From assembly GCA_023428295.1 (NCBI GenBank), contig JAEYYV010000037.1:1-7426 (forward strand): a stretch of DNA of 7,426 nt. The letters run 5' to 3'. Position 1 is the stretch's first letter; every line of letters starts with the position of its first letter. Positions 5,946 through 7,426 of the stretch are shown here, in pieces. The position numbers were made by a program, and so were the translations under genes. The notes under the pieces were generated by a model that was given only the letters and a program-made list of their open reading frames with translations, made no database searches and was not told the DNA's origin. This stretch comes from Pseudomonadota bacterium (GTDB lineage Bacteria > Myxococcota_A > Polyangia > Haliangiales > Haliangiaceae).

Positions 5946-7426
5946 ATGCGGATCGTCCGCGCGCGTACACGACTCGTTCGGTGGCCGATCGCCCCGGATG
6001 GTGCGGCGCGTGGGCGAAGCGAGCGTGCGGCGCTGCTGCTCGAAGTGGTGACCGCCGATGGGCACGTCGGGCTCGGCGAAGCGGCGCCGTTGCCGCAAAT
6101 GTCGGCGGATTCGATCGAGGATGTCGAAGCCGCGTTGACGTCGTTCGTGAGGCGCGTGCCGTTGGATCTCGCCCCGGTGCTGGAAGAGCTCGCGATCTCC
6201 GCGTCCGGACGCATCGTCTCGCTCGTGCCCGAGGCGGCGCCTGCGATGGTTTCGGAGGACAGCGCGGCGCCGATCGCGACGTCGAGCGAACGCACGCCGA
6301 CGACACCGATGGAGATCGCGCGCGCGGGTGATACGGCTCGACACCGCGCGCGACGCGACTCGACGCGATACACGCAAAGCCCGGCGACGCGTGGCGTCCT
6401 CGAGGAGGTGATCGCGGTGTCATCGTCGACGTCGGCGCCCTCCGCACGCTTCGCGATCGAGACCGCGTTGCTCGCCGCCGCCGCGCTCGAGATGGGCATG
6501 CCCATGGCGTCGCTGCTCGTTCCGCGCCCCGCGGCGTCGCTGCCGTGCGCGATGGTCGTCGACGATCCCGCGAGCGCACGACGCGCCGTGCTGTCCGGCG
6601 CGCGGACACTCAAGGTCAAGGTCGGCGCGAGCGGCGACATCGATCGCGTGATCGCGATCCATCGCGCTGCTCCCGACGCGCTGCTGCGTCTCGACGCCAA
6701 TCGCGGCTGGCCGCGCGATCGCGTCGCGTCGATCATGCGCGCGCTCGCCGAGCTGCCGATCGACTTCATCGAGGAGCCCAGCGCCAACTCGTTCGCGCTC
6801 CTCGGCGAGGCGCTGCCCGTACCGATCGCACTCGACGAGAGCCTCGCGGTGCTATCCCCCGAGCAGGTCACGCGCGCGCTCGCAGCACGTACGCTCGGTG
6901 CGCTCGTCATCAAGCCGACGCTCGTCGGCGGATTGCACGCGGCGACGCAGCTCGCGGTGAAGGCCCGCGAGGCCGGCAAGCGCGTCGTGATCAGCCACGC
7001 GCTCGAAGGGCCGATCGGCACGGCCGCGTGTGCTGCGCTCGCCGTCGCGATCGGCGAACGCGACACCGCGATGGGCCTCGCGCCGCACCCTGCTCTCGCG
7101 AGCTGGCCGATCGGCTTGCCGCACCTCACGCCATCGACGCTGCACGCCGCCCTCGAGCCGGGCCTGGGCCTCGATCGCCTCACGCGCTTGGCGGCGCGGC
7201 TCGACGCGCCGGCGCGCCTCGTGGATCTCGCCGGACACCTCGAGCGCGCCCTCGAGCGCGCCGCGCTGCCGAACGACATCGCGGTCATCACGCCGTCGCG
7301 ATCGATCCGCTTCGACGAGCGCGAGTCCGCCGCCGTAGCCCACGGTGGCACCGGCACGCAGGGCTCCGGCGCGCAGAGCGCTCGCGTGATCGTCGCGACA
7401 CCGACGCTCGATACCGCGCGCGCGAT
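5946..7426 (+). CDS. menC: o-Succinylbenzoate synthase (MenC), apparently fused to MenE; 3' partial
   Basis: MenC is an enolase-superfamily enzyme that dehydrates SHCHC to o-succinylbenzoate. The frame starts at ATG 5946 and has no stop in the window (493 codons seen). GLGEAAPLP (42-50) is the N-terminal capping-domain signature and SARFAIETALL (166-176) the conserved helix. The barrel carries the full catalytic set: KVK (K223, K225), D250 in LRLDANRGW, E276 in FIEEP, D297 in ALDES and K323 in VIKPTLVGG. The MenC part ends near EPGLGLD (404-410). E. coli MenC has 320 residues. The excess here is an insertion of about 75-80 residues at roughly 85-163, rich in S, T, A, P and R. After 410 the frame continues for at least 83 residues: NDIAVITPSRSIRFDE (443-458), a G/S/T linker and RVIVATPTLDTARA (480-493). 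These resemble the start of an adenylating acyl-CoA ligase, so I infer a MenC-MenE fusion cut by the window edge. Confidence 0.9.
   Translation, partial: MRIVRARTRLVRWPIAPDGAARGRSERAALLLEVVTADGHVGLGEAAPLPQMSADSIEDVEAALTSFVRRVPLDLAPVLEELAISASGRIVSLVPEAAPAMVSEDSAAPIATSSERTPTTPMEIARAGDTARHRARRDSTRYTQSPATRGVLEEVIAVSSSTSAPSARFAIETALLAAAALEMGMPMASLLVPRPAASLPCAMVVDDPASARRAVLSGARTLKVKVGASGDIDRVIAIHRAAPDALLRLDANRGWPRDRVASIMRALAELPIDFIEEPSANSFALLGEALPVPIALDESLAVLSPEQVTRALAARTLGALVIKPTLVGGLHAATQLAVKAREAGKRVVISHALEGPIGTAACAALAVAIGERDTAMGLAPHPALASWPIGLPHLTPSTLHAALEPGLGLDRLTRLAARLDAPARLVDLAGHLERALERAALPNDIAVITPSRSIRFDERESAAVAHGGTGTQGSGAQSARVIVATPTLDTARA
7176..7426 (+). other. Putative start of fused MenE (OSB-CoA ligase) domain
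   Basis: This is the part of the menC frame beyond the MenC fold (residue 411 onward). MenE would activate o-succinylbenzoate with ATP and CoA, using the product of the upstream MenC domain. The support is limited: 'IAVITPSRSIRFDE' looks like the 'A-hydrophobic strand, then S-F-x-E-L' opening of adenylating enzymes. 'ARVIVATPTLDTARA' looks like the strand and helix that normally read VAVLxPSxExVxA. The core AMP-binding motifs lie beyond the window. A non-catalytic tail is the alternative. Confidence 0.5.

Noticed and set aside
6170..6440. Compensated frameshift explaining the odd MenC segment
   Set aside because: Codons in the segment keep GC-rich third positions in the menC frame, and other frames give no MenC-like sequence. 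An insertion is more likely.
5531..7357. 608-codon open frame on the minus strand
   Set aside because: It lies antisense to menA and menC, is low-complexity Ser/Arg/Ala-rich with no family motif, and is the expected shadow of GC-rich coding DNA.

Overview
The window is a compact menaquinone (vitamin K2) biosynthesis operon read entirely on the + strand, from a strongly GC-rich bacterium. GC-biased third codon positions, long antisense shadow frames, an E. coli-like MenB and a mosaic of extended proteins would fit a myxobacterium-like (Myxococcota/deltaproteobacterial) genome. That placement is inference; nothing in the window fixes the taxon.

Layout: menG/ubiE (1-741), menF (738-2171), menD (2168-4234), menB (4161-5021), menA (5026-5895), then an open frame from 5946 that runs off the right edge (5946-7426). 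That last frame is a complete MenC domain followed by what looks like the start of a fused MenE domain. The genes are joined by two 4-nt ATGA overlaps (menG/menF and menF/menD), a 74-nt overlap (menD/menB), a 4-nt gap (menB/menA) and a 50-nt gap (menA/menC). No promoter, terminator, RNA gene, insertion sequence or CRISPR array is visible. No gene-free stretch exceeds 50 nt.

How the genes work together: MenF turns chorismate into isochorismate. MenD adds the succinyl semialdehyde unit from 2-oxoglutarate to give SEPHCHC. MenH (not in the window) would make SHCHC. MenC dehydrates this to o-succinylbenzoate (OSB), MenE (only its putative start is visible) activates OSB with CoA, and MenB closes the naphthoate ring. 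After a thioesterase step (not in the window), membrane-bound MenA prenylates DHNA, and MenG methylates demethylmenaquinone.

The most unusual item is inside menD. A 42-bp imperfect palindrome of about 45% GC, with rare codons, sits within about 37 extra in-frame residues between two active-site arginines. It is flanked symmetrically by a C9 run and a G6 run and resembles a small palindromic element that inserted into a coding region and was kept in its only open frame. Other points of interest are the apparent MenC-MenE fusion, a low-complexity insertion of about 75-80 residues in the MenC N-terminal domain, and the long menD/menB overlap.
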